From the IMG/VR virus record IMGVR_UViG_3300025146_000558, positions 1-21,461 of that record: a DNA stretch of 21,461 bases. One strand, given 5' to 3'. The position numbers were made by a program, and so were the translations under genes. Every line of letters begins with the position of its first letter. Position 1 is the stretch's first letter. The notes under the pieces were generated by a model. It did not search any database, was not told where the DNA came from, and saw only the letters and a list, made by a program, of their open reading frames with translations. This DNA is from a virus. This document shows positions 13,833 to 20,060 of this stretch, piece by piece.

Positions 13833-14269
13833 TGACCGGCTCCCATCTCCGCACCGGCTGTCCGCTGGGCGGTTTCAAATGGGTTCGGCCCCCACACCAC
13901 GACGCACTTGCCCTCCTCCTGGTAGACGCGGCGATACCAGCCCGACTGGCGCCCGAGCTCCAGGGTTGCCTGCCTCCAGCACTCCACGACGCAGGTGAAC
14001 TCGCGCCCGGCTGGTGTCAGCTCGACGCTGGCCGCGTAGGCGTCGTCGTGCTTGCCCTGCCAGTCCCAGAGCGCCTCCTGGGGCAGGTCACCGACCCCCA
14101 CGAGGAGCCCGGGGCCCATGACGCTCGGGCTCATCACGGACTGCGGCTCGATGCAGCGCTCGCAGTGGGCTTGCCAGCGGTGGCGGAGCCGCGAGTCGGC
14201 GGGCAGCTCCGTGAGCAGCACGGCCTGCCCGCAGCTGCAGCACGTGGCGGTCGCAATGGTGGGGATCAT
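13829..14269 (-). CDS. Unknown protein with zinc-ribbon-like N-terminus
   Basis: This encodes 146 residues from ATG 14269, which overlaps the preceding stop as ATGA. An ATG 11 codons earlier is less likely. Near the N-terminus CCSCGQ and, after about 24 residues, CERC form a four-cysteine zinc-binding pair. The remainder includes EFTCVVECWRQATLEL and ends near VVVWGPNPFETAQR. No named domain is recognised. It is coupled to the exonuclease gene downstream, so it may act in DNA processing. Confidence 0.6.
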   Translation of the reverse strand: MIPTIATATCCSCGQAVLLTELPADSRLRHRWQAHCERCIEPQSVMSPSVMGPGLLVGVGDLPQEALWDWQGKHDDAYAASVELTPAGREFTCVVECWRQATLELGRQSGWYRRVYQEEGKCVVVWGPNPFETAQRTAGAEMGAGQ

Positions 14270-14475
14270 CGGGCGGTTCCTCTCTTGGGTTGGGGGATCC
14301 ATTGGGGGATCCAGACGGGCTCCGGGCAGGGCTCGAGGAGCACCAGCGAGTACCGCTGGGTGCGAGACAGGCGCACCGGCGGGGCCGCGCGGTATCTCCG
14401 CACGAGCTCGTCGATGGGCGGCTTCGGGGGCTCGATGGGAGCCCAGAAGGCGTTGTGCTCGGTCCTGGCGGTCAC
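14266..14475 (-). CDS. Small Pro-rich unknown protein
   Basis: This encodes 69 residues from GTG 14475, overlapping the stop of the preceding 47-residue gene as GTGA. The sequence has ten or more prolines (FWAPIEPPKPPIDELVRRYR; EPCPEPVWIPQWIPQPK) with a central basic stretch. No family is recognised. A start upstream at 14532 would overlap the previous gene heavily and is not preferred. Confidence 0.5.
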   Translation of the reverse strand: MTARTEHNAFWAPIEPPKPPIDELVRRYRAAPPVRLSRTQRYSLVLLEPCPEPVWIPQWIPQPKRGTAR

Positions 14476-14615
14476 GACTTGCGCGCCTTCCTCGCCGGGC
14501 GGATGATCAGCTGGGCCATCCGCACCCTCCACTCTCGCAGGGCGCTGAGGGTGCCGGTCTGGTCGCGGACGGTCTCCATCTGGGCGATGGCTTGGGCTAA
14601 TGCGGATCGGTTCAT
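14472..14615 (-). CDS. 47-residue helical protein, first gene after the operator region
   Basis: The frame begins at ATG 14615 and ends at TGA 14474-14472: 47 residues beginning MNRSALAQAIAQMETVRD and ending in a basic RPARKARKS. It is predicted to be two helices with a positively charged tail. GGGGAG lies about 15 nt before the start, farther than ideal. It is the first gene after the gap with the inverted repeat, and its stop is coupled as GTGA to the next gene, which supports it as real. No function is recognised. Confidence 0.5.
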   Translation of the reverse strand: MNRSALAQAIAQMETVRDQTGTLSALREWRVRMAQLIIRPARKARKS

Positions 14616-14638
14616 CTGTGTCTTCGTGCTCCCCACTC

Positions 14639-14668
14639 TATCCAGGATAACATTACTTATCCTGGATA
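14639..14668. promoter_or_regulatory. Inverted-repeat operator candidate
   Basis: A perfect 12-bp inverted repeat, TATCCAGGATAA and TTATCCTGGATA, is separated by CATTAC. Each arm is itself a quasi-palindrome TATCCNGGATA, with centres at 14644 and 14663, 19 bp apart. The site is A/T-rich in an otherwise G/C-rich sequence and lies in a 98-bp gap before the small gene starting at 14615. This is what a pair of repressor dimer sites looks like. The binding protein is unknown; the two LexA-type winged-helix proteins are candidates. Confidence 0.6.
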
Positions 14669-14713
14669 ACCACCCGTCGCCCGGTTCGTGGTGTTCGGTT
14701 TTCGGGCAGGCGT

Positions 14714-14959
14714 TCAGTGGTCAGTGACTCGTGTCGGCACAGCAGCACCACTGCGCCGCTGGCGATGGGCCTCCGCCACGGCCGCCGGCGCGTCCTCGAA
14801 GCGCGCGACGTGCACGACGTGCTCGCCCGGGTGGCGGTGCCACTCGCAGAATCGCTTGCCCGTATAGGGGCAGGGCGTGTGCCGCGTCTTGCAGCGGCAG
14901 ATCTCGCAGTACTCGACGGTTGCCGGGTCGAGGTAGGCCGGGTGGAGGTACACGCGCAT
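14714..14959 (-). CDS. Small Cys/His-rich probable zinc-binding protein
   Basis: This encodes 81 residues from ATG 14959, overlapping the methyltransferase stop by one base (TGATG). Near the middle, YCEICRCKTRHTPCPYTGK and FCEWHRHPGEH contain C-x2-C plus further Cys and His residues that could bind one or two zinc ions. The N-terminus is short (MRVYLHPAYLDPATVE) and the tail basic and low in structure. It is the last gene before the regulatory gap. No named family is recognised. Confidence 0.6.
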   Translation of the reverse strand: MRVYLHPAYLDPATVEYCEICRCKTRHTPCPYTGKRFCEWHRHPGEHVVHVARFEDAPAAVAEAHRQRRSGAAVPTRVTDH

Positions 14960-15552
14960 CAGTCGCTCGCCCCTATCTCGCGCGCGGCCCGCAGCAGTTC
15001 GGGCAGGCGCCGATCCCAGATGACCACGACGAGCCCGAACGGCGGCGACTTGCTCGTGCGGTTACCGATCTCCTGGCCGTGGTGGAGGAAGGGTCTGCGC
15101 TTGGGCAGGTTGCGGGTCGTCAGGATGCTGCCCGCCCGGTCCCGGTAGGGCTCGATGAGCTGCTGAAAAAACGGCTGCTCGTCGCGGTTGTTCGGCAGGA
15201 GCAGCGCCACGGTCGCTGCCCGCTCGTCCCAGGCCTTCTCGACCCAGGGCCGTAGACGGCTGAAGGGGGGATTCAGGTAGACGACGCGCTCGTCCCACGG
15301 GTAGGCGAGGCCGTCGCCCGCCCAGATCTTGCGCGGCTCTCCCTTTGCCTGCCGCTCGAACGTGCCCTCGAGCGTGCAGTAGCGGTCGCACTTGGCGTTG
15401 TGGTGGTTCGCCGCGGCGTCGAGCGTGAAGTGGAACTCCGCGTCGAGCGGCACGTAGACGCACGGAGGAGTTTCGCGGTCGTCGATGGTGTCGTCGACGC
15501 CCCGCTTTTTGATCTGGTGCTCGTGGTTCTGCGGCTTGAAACCCGGGAACAT
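14959..15552 (-). CDS. Phage DNA N6-adenine methyltransferase, Dam (PF05869) type
   Basis: This encodes 197 residues from ATG 15552, overlapping the previous stop as TGATG. The family pattern is clear: ETPPCVYVPLDAEFHFTLDA at 27-46 with AANHHNAKCDRYC following, then GLAYPWDERVVYLNPPFSR at 81-99, where NPPF (94-97) is the catalytic motif. PWVEKAW and LLLPNNRDEQPFFQQL complete the fold. It methylates adenine using S-adenosylmethionine, protecting phage DNA or marking it for regulation or packaging. No restriction endonuclease is adjacent, so it is probably an orphan methylase. The target sequence cannot be read from the protein. Confidence 0.88.
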   Translation of the reverse strand: MFPGFKPQNHEHQIKKRGVDDTIDDRETPPCVYVPLDAEFHFTLDAAANHHNAKCDRYCTLEGTFERQAKGEPRKIWAGDGLAYPWDERVVYLNPPFSRLRPWVEKAWDERAATVALLLPNNRDEQPFFQQLIEPYRDRAGSILTTRNLPKRRPFLHHGQEIGNRTSKSPPFGLVVVIWDRRLPELLRAAREIGASD

Positions 15553-15788
15553 CAGCTAGCCTCCCGCTCCCGCTCGAGCGCACGCAGCGCGTCGCGCGCC
15601 TGCTGCCAGCGCTGGAAAGCCATGTGGAAGTTCTTCGGGCCCCAGTCGCACTCCCACTGCAGGCACGGGAGACTCTGTGCAGGCGGTGGGTACCACGCCG
15701 CCTTGCGTGCGGCCTCGAGCTCGGCGATCTCGGCGCGGGCCTGTTCGATCCGGAGGAGCAAAGGAGTTGGGGGGGGGCGAGTCGTCAT
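15552..15788 (-). CDS. Small unknown protein with helical ends
   Basis: This encodes 78 residues from ATG 15788, one base after the previous stop. Helical segments (RIEQARAEIAELEAARKAAW and RWQQARDALRALEREREAS) flank a Trp/Cys-containing centre (CLQWECDWGPKNFHMAF). The two cysteines alone are too few for a zinc site. It overlaps the methyltransferase start as TGATG. No family is recognised; co-expression with the methyltransferase is implied. Confidence 0.55.
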   Translation of the reverse strand: MTTRPPPTPLLLRIEQARAEIAELEAARKAAWYPPPAQSLPCLQWECDWGPKNFHMAFQRWQQARDALRALEREREAS

Positions 15789-15789
15789 G

Positions 15790-15927
15790 TCAGGTTCTCC
15801 AGCGGTTGCAGCTCGCGGCGCGGCGCACGAGCCAGTAGTAGAGGGGCGATTCGGCGATGCCGAGCTGCTCGCAGCCGGCCATCAACCAGAGCCAGAAGCG
15901 CAGCCGTCGACTGCGCGCGTCCGTCAT
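15790..15927 (-). CDS. 45-residue protein, unknown
   Basis: The frame begins at ATG 15927, overlapping the stop of the Fis-type gene as ATGA, and ends at 15790. It is short and basic, with a Trp/Leu-rich stretch (RLRFWLWLMAGCEQLGIAE) that is borderline for a membrane helix but interrupted by charged residues. The coupled start and immediate downstream gene support it. Function is unknown. Confidence 0.45.
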   Translation of the reverse strand: MTDARSRRLRFWLWLMAGCEQLGIAESPLYYWLVRRAASCNRWRT

Positions 15928-16385
15928 GGTCCACACCTCGCGAGCGGCCGCGGCTGCTTGAGCGCCTTCTCGATGGTGAAGCGGTGGGCGCCGAGCTCTT
16001 GGGCGAGGCGGCGCGTGATCTGGTACTCGCTCTTGCCGTCCGCGCGCATCTGCGCCACCACCGCCCACGGGATGCGCGCGGCCAGGTTCATTGCGGGCGG
16101 CGCCTCTGCCGGAGCCTGCGCCTCGCTCGCCGTCTCGGGCTGTTTCATCGCGGGACCCCGCGCACGCGCCGAAGCGCTCATGCGCCGGAGCATCTCGACC
16201 AGCGTGGTGCGGTTCAGACCCAGCAGCTTCGCCGCCTGGGCGCGGTTGCCGAGCGTGCGCGCCATGGCCTGGTCGACCATCCACTGCTGGTAGCGGGCGA
16301 GCTCGGCGATGAGGTCGAGCCCGTCCTCGGGCAGCACCGAGGGCACTGCCGGCGTCGTCGCCAGCGTCGCTGTCAGGGCGCTCAC
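15924..16385 (-). CDS. Fis-type helix-turn-helix protein
   Basis: This encodes 153 residues if started at GTG 16385, which overlaps the preceding stop as GTGA. Residues about 33-70 match the Fis/NtrC C-terminal helix-turn-helix: QQWMVDQAMARTLGNRAQAA then KLLGLNRTTLVEMLRRM, with the GNR-x-AA-x-LG core. A second possible helix-turn-helix lies in the C-terminal third (DGKSEYQITRRLAQELGAHR). Between them is an Ala/Pro/Glu-rich linker. It should be a DNA-binding regulator. It is in the same frame as the sigma factor upstream, with no stop codon between them, so it may also be made as the C-terminal part of a sigma fusion. Confidence 0.6.
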   Translation of the reverse strand: MSALTATLATTPAVPSVLPEDGLDLIAELARYQQWMVDQAMARTLGNRAQAAKLLGLNRTTLVEMLRRMSASARARGPAMKQPETASEAQAPAEAPPAMNLAARIPWAVVAQMRADGKSEYQITRRLAQELGAHRFTIEKALKQPRPLARCGP

Positions 16386-17390
16386 GGCGAGGCCTCCCGC
16401 GTCTCCGGGCCCGCTCCGTCCGCGATCAGGGTCCGGAGCGGGATCGGTTCCGGCAGGAGCTCCAGCACTATCTCCGTCCCCAGATCCGTCCCGCGGATCG
16501 GGGCAAACTCGCGCGCGTGCTTGTCCGCCCAGCTCTGCGCCTCCTGTTCCTCGCGGCACTGGTCGATGAGCTGCCGCAACGGGCGGTCCGCCCATCCAAC
16601 GCACTGGTACTCCGCAGGGGAAAGGGCCCGGACGTGGAGGCGCGCCCTCAGGGCTTCCAGCTCTTCGATCAACTGCTCGATGCTCATGGTTCTCCTTGTG
16701 CTTGCGCTCGATGGCGCCGCGCGCAGCGCGCTGAACTTGCTTGCCGTCGTAGTTGCCGCGCCCGGGAAGCTCGCCCGTTTGCCAGGCGCGCAGCGTGTTG
16801 AGGGCCTGCGCGTGGACCTGCGAGACGCGCGGCTCGGAGACGCCGAGCGCGTCGCCGATGTCCTTGAATTTCTGCCCTCGCCAGTAGTGGCGGCGCAGGA
16901 TCTCCCGGTGCCGGGAGTGGAGCGGGGCCTCTTCGAGATCGATCCGCGCGTCGCTCGACTCCTTTCTGCGGACGCATGCGTCCTCGGGGCTATCGCACTC
17001 GGCCATCAGGTACTCCTCCCAGGAGCGCTTGTCGTCGCGTCCGCCGAGATCGTCGAACCGCACGATGGTCACCGTCCGTGTGCCGGCGTCGTGTCCCCGG
17101 CGGGTGCGCCGCGGCAGCCAGTCCTGCGCGCGCAGCTCGTCCAAGATCTGCCCCCGGATTCGGGTGATGAGGTAGCCTTTGCGCTGCTCGGCCGTGACGT
17201 CGCCGATCGTCTTGCGGAGACCGTCCCAGAGCCCAATGACCGCCGCCTGGTGGATGTCCTCGCGCCGCACGTTTCTCGGCAGGCGCGCCAGGAAACCGTC
17301 GGCGAGCTTTCGGGCGAGCGCGCGCTCCTCCGGCGTGCCGATGCTGGCCATGCTGACGGCGGGCCCGCTGCTCGCGCGCAGGGCGCTCAT
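15924..17390 (-). CDS. Phage FliA/WhiG-type sigma factor; frame continues without a stop into the Fis-type gene
   Basis: The start is ATG 17390, overlapping the previous stop as ATGA. Residues 38-98 are sigma-70 region 2 of the sigma-28 family: REDIHQAAVIGLWDGLRK then RIRGQILDELRAQDWLPR (77-94). Region 4 spans about 155-201, with FKDIGDALGVSEPRVSQVHA as its helix-turn-helix. Region 3 appears shortened. It should direct RNA polymerase to phage-specific promoters. After about residue 234 the codons lose third-position G/C bias and run through the 101-residue gene in another frame, then join the Fis-type frame, ending at 15924 (488 codons). A read-through fusion, a long overlap and a sequencing frameshift near 16690 are all possible. 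The sigma domain is secure; its C-terminal limit is not. Confidence 0.75.
   Translation of the reverse strand: MSALRASSGPAVSMASIGTPEERALARKLADGFLARLPRNVRREDIHQAAVIGLWDGLRKTIGDVTAEQRKGYLITRIRGQILDELRAQDWLPRRTRRGHDAGTRTVTIVRFDDLGGRDDKRSWEEYLMAECDSPEDACVRRKESSDARIDLEEAPLHSRHREILRRHYWRGQKFKDIGDALGVSEPRVSQVHAQALNTLRAWQTGELPGRGNYDGKQVQRAARGAIERKHKENHEHRAVDRRAGSPEGAPPRPGPFPCGVPVRWMGGPPVAAAHRPVPRGTGGAELGGQARARVCPDPRDGSGDGDSAGAPAGTDPAPDPDRGRSGPGDAGGLAVSALTATLATTPAVPSVLPEDGLDLIAELARYQQWMVDQAMARTLGNRAQAAKLLGLNRTTLVEMLRRMSASARARGPAMKQPETASEAQAPAEAPPAMNLAARIPWAVVAQMRADGKSEYQITRRLAQELGAHRFTIEKALKQPRPLARCGP
16382..16687 (-). CDS. Unknown 101-residue protein overlapping the sigma frame
   Basis: This begins at ATG 16687 with a strong AAGGAG four bases upstream, and its codons show the third-position G/C bias of the phage, unlike the sigma frame across the same bases. 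The N-terminus is a coiled-coil-like helix (SIEQLIEELEALRARLHV); the rest is acidic and mixed. No domain is recognised. Its stop overlaps the Fis-type start as GTGA. It might be an independent protein, perhaps a partner of the sigma factor, or the displaced C-terminus of the sigma gene if a base is missing near 16690. Confidence 0.6.
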   Translation of the reverse strand: MSIEQLIEELEALRARLHVRALSPAEYQCVGWADRPLRQLIDQCREEQEAQSWADKHAREFAPIRGTDLGTEIVLELLPEPIPLRTLIADGAGPETREASP

Positions 17391-17653
17391 CGTAGGATTC
17401 TCCTCTGCTCCACGAGCACGTCATGGCCCGCGAACGTGATGGCGATGCCGCGACTCGTTGCCTCGTGGCGGTTGAGCAGGCCCCTCGCCTCGAGCTGGCG
17501 GAGATGATAATGCGCCGCGGCCGTGGACTTCTCGCTTACTCCGAGCTCGGCGCAGATCTCGCGGTGGGTCGGCGGAAAGCCTTTGTCGAACACCCAGCGC
17601 TCGATGATGCCCAGCACCTGGAGCTGGCGCGCAGTGGCGGGACGTTTGTTCAT
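17387..17653 (-). CDS. LexA-type winged-helix DNA-binding protein
   Basis: This encodes 88 residues from ATG 17653, overlapping the previous stop as ATGA. Nearly the whole protein is a LexA DNA-binding domain: ARQLQVLGIIERWVFDKGFP, then THREICAELGVSEKSTAAAH for the helix-turn-helix, then LRQLEARGLLNRHEATSRGI for the helix and wing. There is no LexA peptidase domain. It is directly upstream of and coupled to the sigma factor, suggesting a regulatory pair. A similar domain occurs in the protein at 2701-3009. Its binding site is not known; the inverted repeat at 14639-14668 is one candidate. Confidence 0.75.
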   Translation of the reverse strand: MNKRPATARQLQVLGIIERWVFDKGFPPTHREICAELGVSEKSTAAAHYHLRQLEARGLLNRHEATSRGIAITFAGHDVLVEQRRILR

Positions 17654-18105
17654 GAGGAGACCTCCGTCTCTGCAGCTATGGCCTCGAAGTGGTGGCCAGC
17701 GAACACGACGCCGCCCGGGCAGTAGGCGAGCAAGGCGAGCCCCTGGGCGAGCAGGTTGAAGCCGGCCGCGACCTCACCCCGCTCGGCCTTGCCGACGCGC
17801 CCCTCTGGATTGTCGTCCGCGACGAGCGCCTGGCTCGCGGCGATCTCCTCGCCGAGCTCGTGCGCCTTTTGCTCGCGGTAGGCGGGGCGCCAGTAGCGGA
17901 CCCGGTCGATCCAGAGCGGCACCGCCGTCGACAGAAACACGCGCGTGAGCGGACCCGTGTCTCCCTGGCTCTCCTCGATGCGCATCCGGAGCAGGTCCTC
18001 CTCCGTCCGGCTCGCCCAGTACGCCTCGCGCTCGGCGCGCATCTTCTCGAAGCGCAGCCGGATCCGCTCCGCGATGGCGGCCGCTTCCGTATCGAGCTCG
18101 CTCAC
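17650..18105 (-). CDS. Unknown protein in the regulatory block
   Basis: This encodes 151 residues from GTG 18105, overlapping the preceding stop as GTGA. The N-terminal half is charged and helical (AIAERIRLRFEKMRAEREAY), and the C-terminal part is hydrophobic (FNLLAQGLALLAYCPGGVVF), followed by AGHHFEA. No known catalytic motif is seen. Coupled starts on both sides place it in the same transcript as the winged-helix and sigma genes. Function is unknown. Confidence 0.55.
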   Translation of the reverse strand: MSELDTEAAAIAERIRLRFEKMRAEREAYWASRTEEDLLRMRIEESQGDTGPLTRVFLSTAVPLWIDRVRYWRPAYREQKAHELGEEIAASQALVADDNPEGRVGKAERGEVAAGFNLLAQGLALLAYCPGGVVFAGHHFEAIAAETEVSS

Positions 18106-18299
18106 CGGAAGCCCCTCCGCACCGAGGCCAGGTGCCCCTGGCACAGCAGGCTAGGCAGCGTTGCCTCGAGGCCGCAGTCCTGGCGCAGGCAGATGATCTG
18201 CCCGTTGTCGCAGACCAGGTTCCAGCGCTTGGCCTGCTCGACAGCGGCCTGCTGGATCGGGTCGAGTCGCGCGGGCTCGGTGGCGGCTTCGGCGCTCAC
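18102..18299 (-). CDS. Small Cys-containing unknown protein
   Basis: This encodes 65 residues from GTG 18299, overlapping the previous stop as GTGA. The C-terminal half contains four cysteines and a histidine (VCDNGQIICLRQDCG, then LLCQGH), which could form one zinc site. The N-terminal half is a charged helix. No family is recognised. It belongs to the series of small Cys-rich proteins in this phage. Confidence 0.5.
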   Translation of the reverse strand: MSAEAATEPARLDPIQQAAVEQAKRWNLVCDNGQIICLRQDCGLEATLPSLLCQGHLASVRRGFR

Positions 18300-18700
18300 G
18301 CTGCCCTCCGTGGGAGTTGCGGGCCCATTCGCCCGAGGTGACGCCGGTAGGCCACGCCGAACTTCAGGAGCAGCGGATCGGGTGGACCCGGGTCGTCCTC
18401 TTCGTCCCGCTCATCGGGTGGCCAACGGCGCAGATCCCGGAGGCACTCGAGCACGTCGCCCCGGAGGTTGCCGTGGCTCGGCCAGCAGCCTTCGGTGTCG
18501 TGCCACGCGTTCCGGAGGGCAAAGCACTTCATGCACTCCTCGAACGAGCTCCAGTCGCCATCCCAGCACCCCGCCGCGTAGGCGTAGCGGGCGCCCTTGC
18601 CGATCGGTTCCGCGCACTCCCCGCACTTCCGGTCCTTCCGAGAGACGCGGACGTTGACGTGGTAGACGCTCGGGCCGTCGTAGTCGCTACAGCCGCACAT
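18296..18700 (-). CDS. Zinc-binding protein of unknown function
   Basis: This encodes 134 residues from ATG 18700, overlapping the helicase-loader-like stop by one base (TGATG). Two cysteine pairs, KCGECAEPIGKGARY and ECMKCFALR, about 26 residues apart, fit a treble-clef zinc fold of the kind seen in small phage proteins. MCGCSD at the N-terminus adds two more cysteines. The C-terminus is acidic then basic (RDEEDDPGPPDPLLLKF). Role unknown; the context is replication and regulation. Confidence 0.6.
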   Translation of the reverse strand: MCGCSDYDGPSVYHVNVRVSRKDRKCGECAEPIGKGARYAYAAGCWDGDWSSFEECMKCFALRNAWHDTEGCWPSHGNLRGDVLECLRDLRRWPPDERDEEDDPGPPDPLLLKFGVAYRRHLGRMGPQLPRRAA

Positions 18701-19191
18701 CACGCGATCCTCCGCCGGCCAGCGGCGCCCGAGGGCAACGCAATCCCGCTCGCGTCCGCGTCGCGCTTGCGCGTCGCGAGCGAGTCGTAGAGCTCGATGA
18801 AGCGTGCTCTTCCGCCCGGGTCGTCTTCCGGCGAGTTGCAGAAGTCGAGCCAGGAGCCCCAGAGCCGCAAGGCTTCGCTCACCAGCGGGTCGAGGAACTT
18901 CGGCACGCCGTAGCGGCCGACTCGCCGCACGGCCGCCATGGCATCCTGCCAGGCCTGGCCTCCGTCGCGGGCGGGCCCCAGCTCGAGGTCCGTGGTGCCC
19001 GCGCGGATCTCGGCGATGGTGGGCAGCCACTTGCTGGTGGCGAGCAGGCGCGTCACCGCCTTGCGCACGGTCGCGCAGTCCAGATCCGCGAGCGCGGACT
19101 CGTACACCTGCGACGTGCTCGGCGTGAGGCGCGCGTTGGGGTACGCGGCGATGAGCATCATGACGATTTCTGCGGCTTCCGATGGCTTCAT
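18700..19191 (-). CDS. Replicative helicase loader-like protein
   Basis: This encodes 163 residues from ATG 19191, overlapping the stop of the replication initiator as ATGA. The N-terminal 65 residues (PSEAAEIVMMLIAAYPNARL; ESALADLDCATVRKAVTRLL; SKWLPTIAEIRAG) match the pattern of phage helicase loader/inhibitor proteins of the G40P type, which bring the DnaB-type helicase to the origin. The C-terminal part is helical (WQDAMAAVRRVGRYGVPKFL) and may contact helicase. Position right after the initiator fits the usual initiator-loader order. The helicase itself is not in the window, so the phage may use the host enzyme. Confidence 0.6.
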   Translation of the reverse strand: MKPSEAAEIVMMLIAAYPNARLTPSTSQVYESALADLDCATVRKAVTRLLATSKWLPTIAEIRAGTTDLELGPARDGGQAWQDAMAAVRRVGRYGVPKFLDPLVSEALRLWGSWLDFCNSPEDDPGGRARFIELYDSLATRKRDADASGIALPSGAAGRRRIA

Positions 19192-20060
19192 GGGGCGGGG
19201 GCTTTCGCTTGGGCTTCTTCGGCTTCTCGCGCGCGGAGCATCTCCACGCGTGCGGCTTGCGCGGACAGGCGGTCGTCGGGGGAGGCGCGCGCGAGCCCAG
19301 GGCCGGCGCGGGCATGCTCGGTGCGCTGGTCGACGACCCAGAACGGGAACTGGTCGCGGACCCATTGCTCCCGGTCGAGCACTCCGTCTCGCCCGCCAAT
19401 CGGCTTGTTCTTGGCGCGCTGGACGCGCTCCCTGAAGTACTCGCGCGAGATGTTGTGCATGACCGCCTCGTCCTCGAGCGGAGCCGGCGGGTCCCAGCCC
19501 TTGAGCGTGTGCCAGACGACGGGCGCTCCCTCGGCTGGCTCCGGGCGCACCCTCACGAGCCGTGGCGGGATGCGGGGTGGCGTCGCGACGCGCGACGCGT
19601 CTTCCCCTTCCCTTCCGTTCCCCTTCCCTTCCGTTCCATTCCCTTCCCCTTCCACTGAAGGGGCGTGGGGCACGCGTGGGGCACGCGTGGGGCACGCGTC
19701 GATTGTGGTCGGGTCGGCATCCTCGGGACCTGGAAGTTCGCTAGCAACTTCGCGGTTGTTGACGACCTGGTGGCGCGTGAACGTGCGGACGTAGCCGTAC
19801 TTCTTGCCGCCCGACGCGTAGGGCACGAGAAAGCCACGCGTGGTCAACGCGTCGAGCACGCGTGAAAAGTCTCCGTCCCAGTACGGCAGGATGCCGGCCT
19901 TGAGCGCTCGCGGGCGCCACTCGAAGCGTCCCTCCCGATCGGCGAAGCACCAGATACCGATGAACGCCTGGGCGATCGGCAGCCCCGTCTCCTCGGCGAG
20001 CTCCCAGAGCTCCTCGTCGGTGAAGAGCTCCGGCTTGATGCTGCGGATGCGGGGCCTCAC
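19188..20060 (-). CDS. Phage replication initiator-like protein, carrying candidate origin
   Basis: This encodes 290 residues from GTG 20060, overlapping the previous stop as GTGA. The first 110 residues match a common phage replication protein N-terminus: RPRIRSIKPELFTDEELWEL, GIWCFADREGRFEWRPRALK and VLDALTTRGFLVPYASGGKK, ending FTRHQVVNNREVASELPGP. This part is expected to be a DNA-binding winged helix. Residues about 115-160 are low complexity, Pro/Arg then Gly/Glu-rich, exactly where the DNA carries an 11-bp tandem repeat and a pyrimidine tract. The C-terminal part is helical and would contact a loader or helicase. An origin inside the initiator gene, as in phage lambda O, is likely by analogy. 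Confidence 0.75.
   Translation of the reverse strand: MRPRIRSIKPELFTDEELWELAEETGLPIAQAFIGIWCFADREGRFEWRPRALKAGILPYWDGDFSRVLDALTTRGFLVPYASGGKKYGYVRTFTRHQVVNNREVASELPGPEDADPTTIDACPTRAPRVPHAPSVEGEGNGTEGKGNGREGEDASRVATPPRIPPRLVRVRPEPAEGAPVVWHTLKGWDPPAPLEDEAVMHNISREYFRERVQRAKNKPIGGRDGVLDREQWVRDQFPFWVVDQRTEHARAGPGLARASPDDRLSAQAARVEMLRAREAEEAQAKAPAP
19595..19863. repeat. 11-bp-phased ACGCGT iteron clusters, candidate replication origin
   Basis: ACGCGT begins at 19595, 19672, 19683, 19694, 19814, 19836, 19847 and 19858. The three central copies belong to a perfect tandem repeat of GTGGGGCACGC (19665-19697). The last group is spaced 22, 11 and 11 bp, and 19595 to 19672 is 77 bp, also a multiple of 11. 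A 53-nt tract (19601-19653) is pyrimidine on the plus strand except for three bases and contains CCCTTCCGTTCC twice, 16 bp apart. Because 11 is not a multiple of 3, the repeats are not explained by repeated amino acids. Confidence 0.55.

Noticed and set aside
12706-13878. N-terminal extension of the RecT-like frame to about 677 codons
   Set aside because: It would cover the exonuclease gene in another frame; the coupled ATG at 12705 has the conserved start of the domain.
14670-14713. GCCCG/CGGGC stem as a terminator
   Set aside because: Only five base pairs with a long loop and no U-run after it.
16684-16977. 97-codon third-frame reading ending at the 101-residue start
   Set aside because: Its codons lack G/C third-position bias while the sigma frame has it; only its final TGA is of interest as the expected sigma stop.
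15624-17507. Plus-strand open frame of about 620 codons
   Set aside because: It is antisense to the methyltransferase-adjacent, Fis-type and sigma genes; no recognisable domain.
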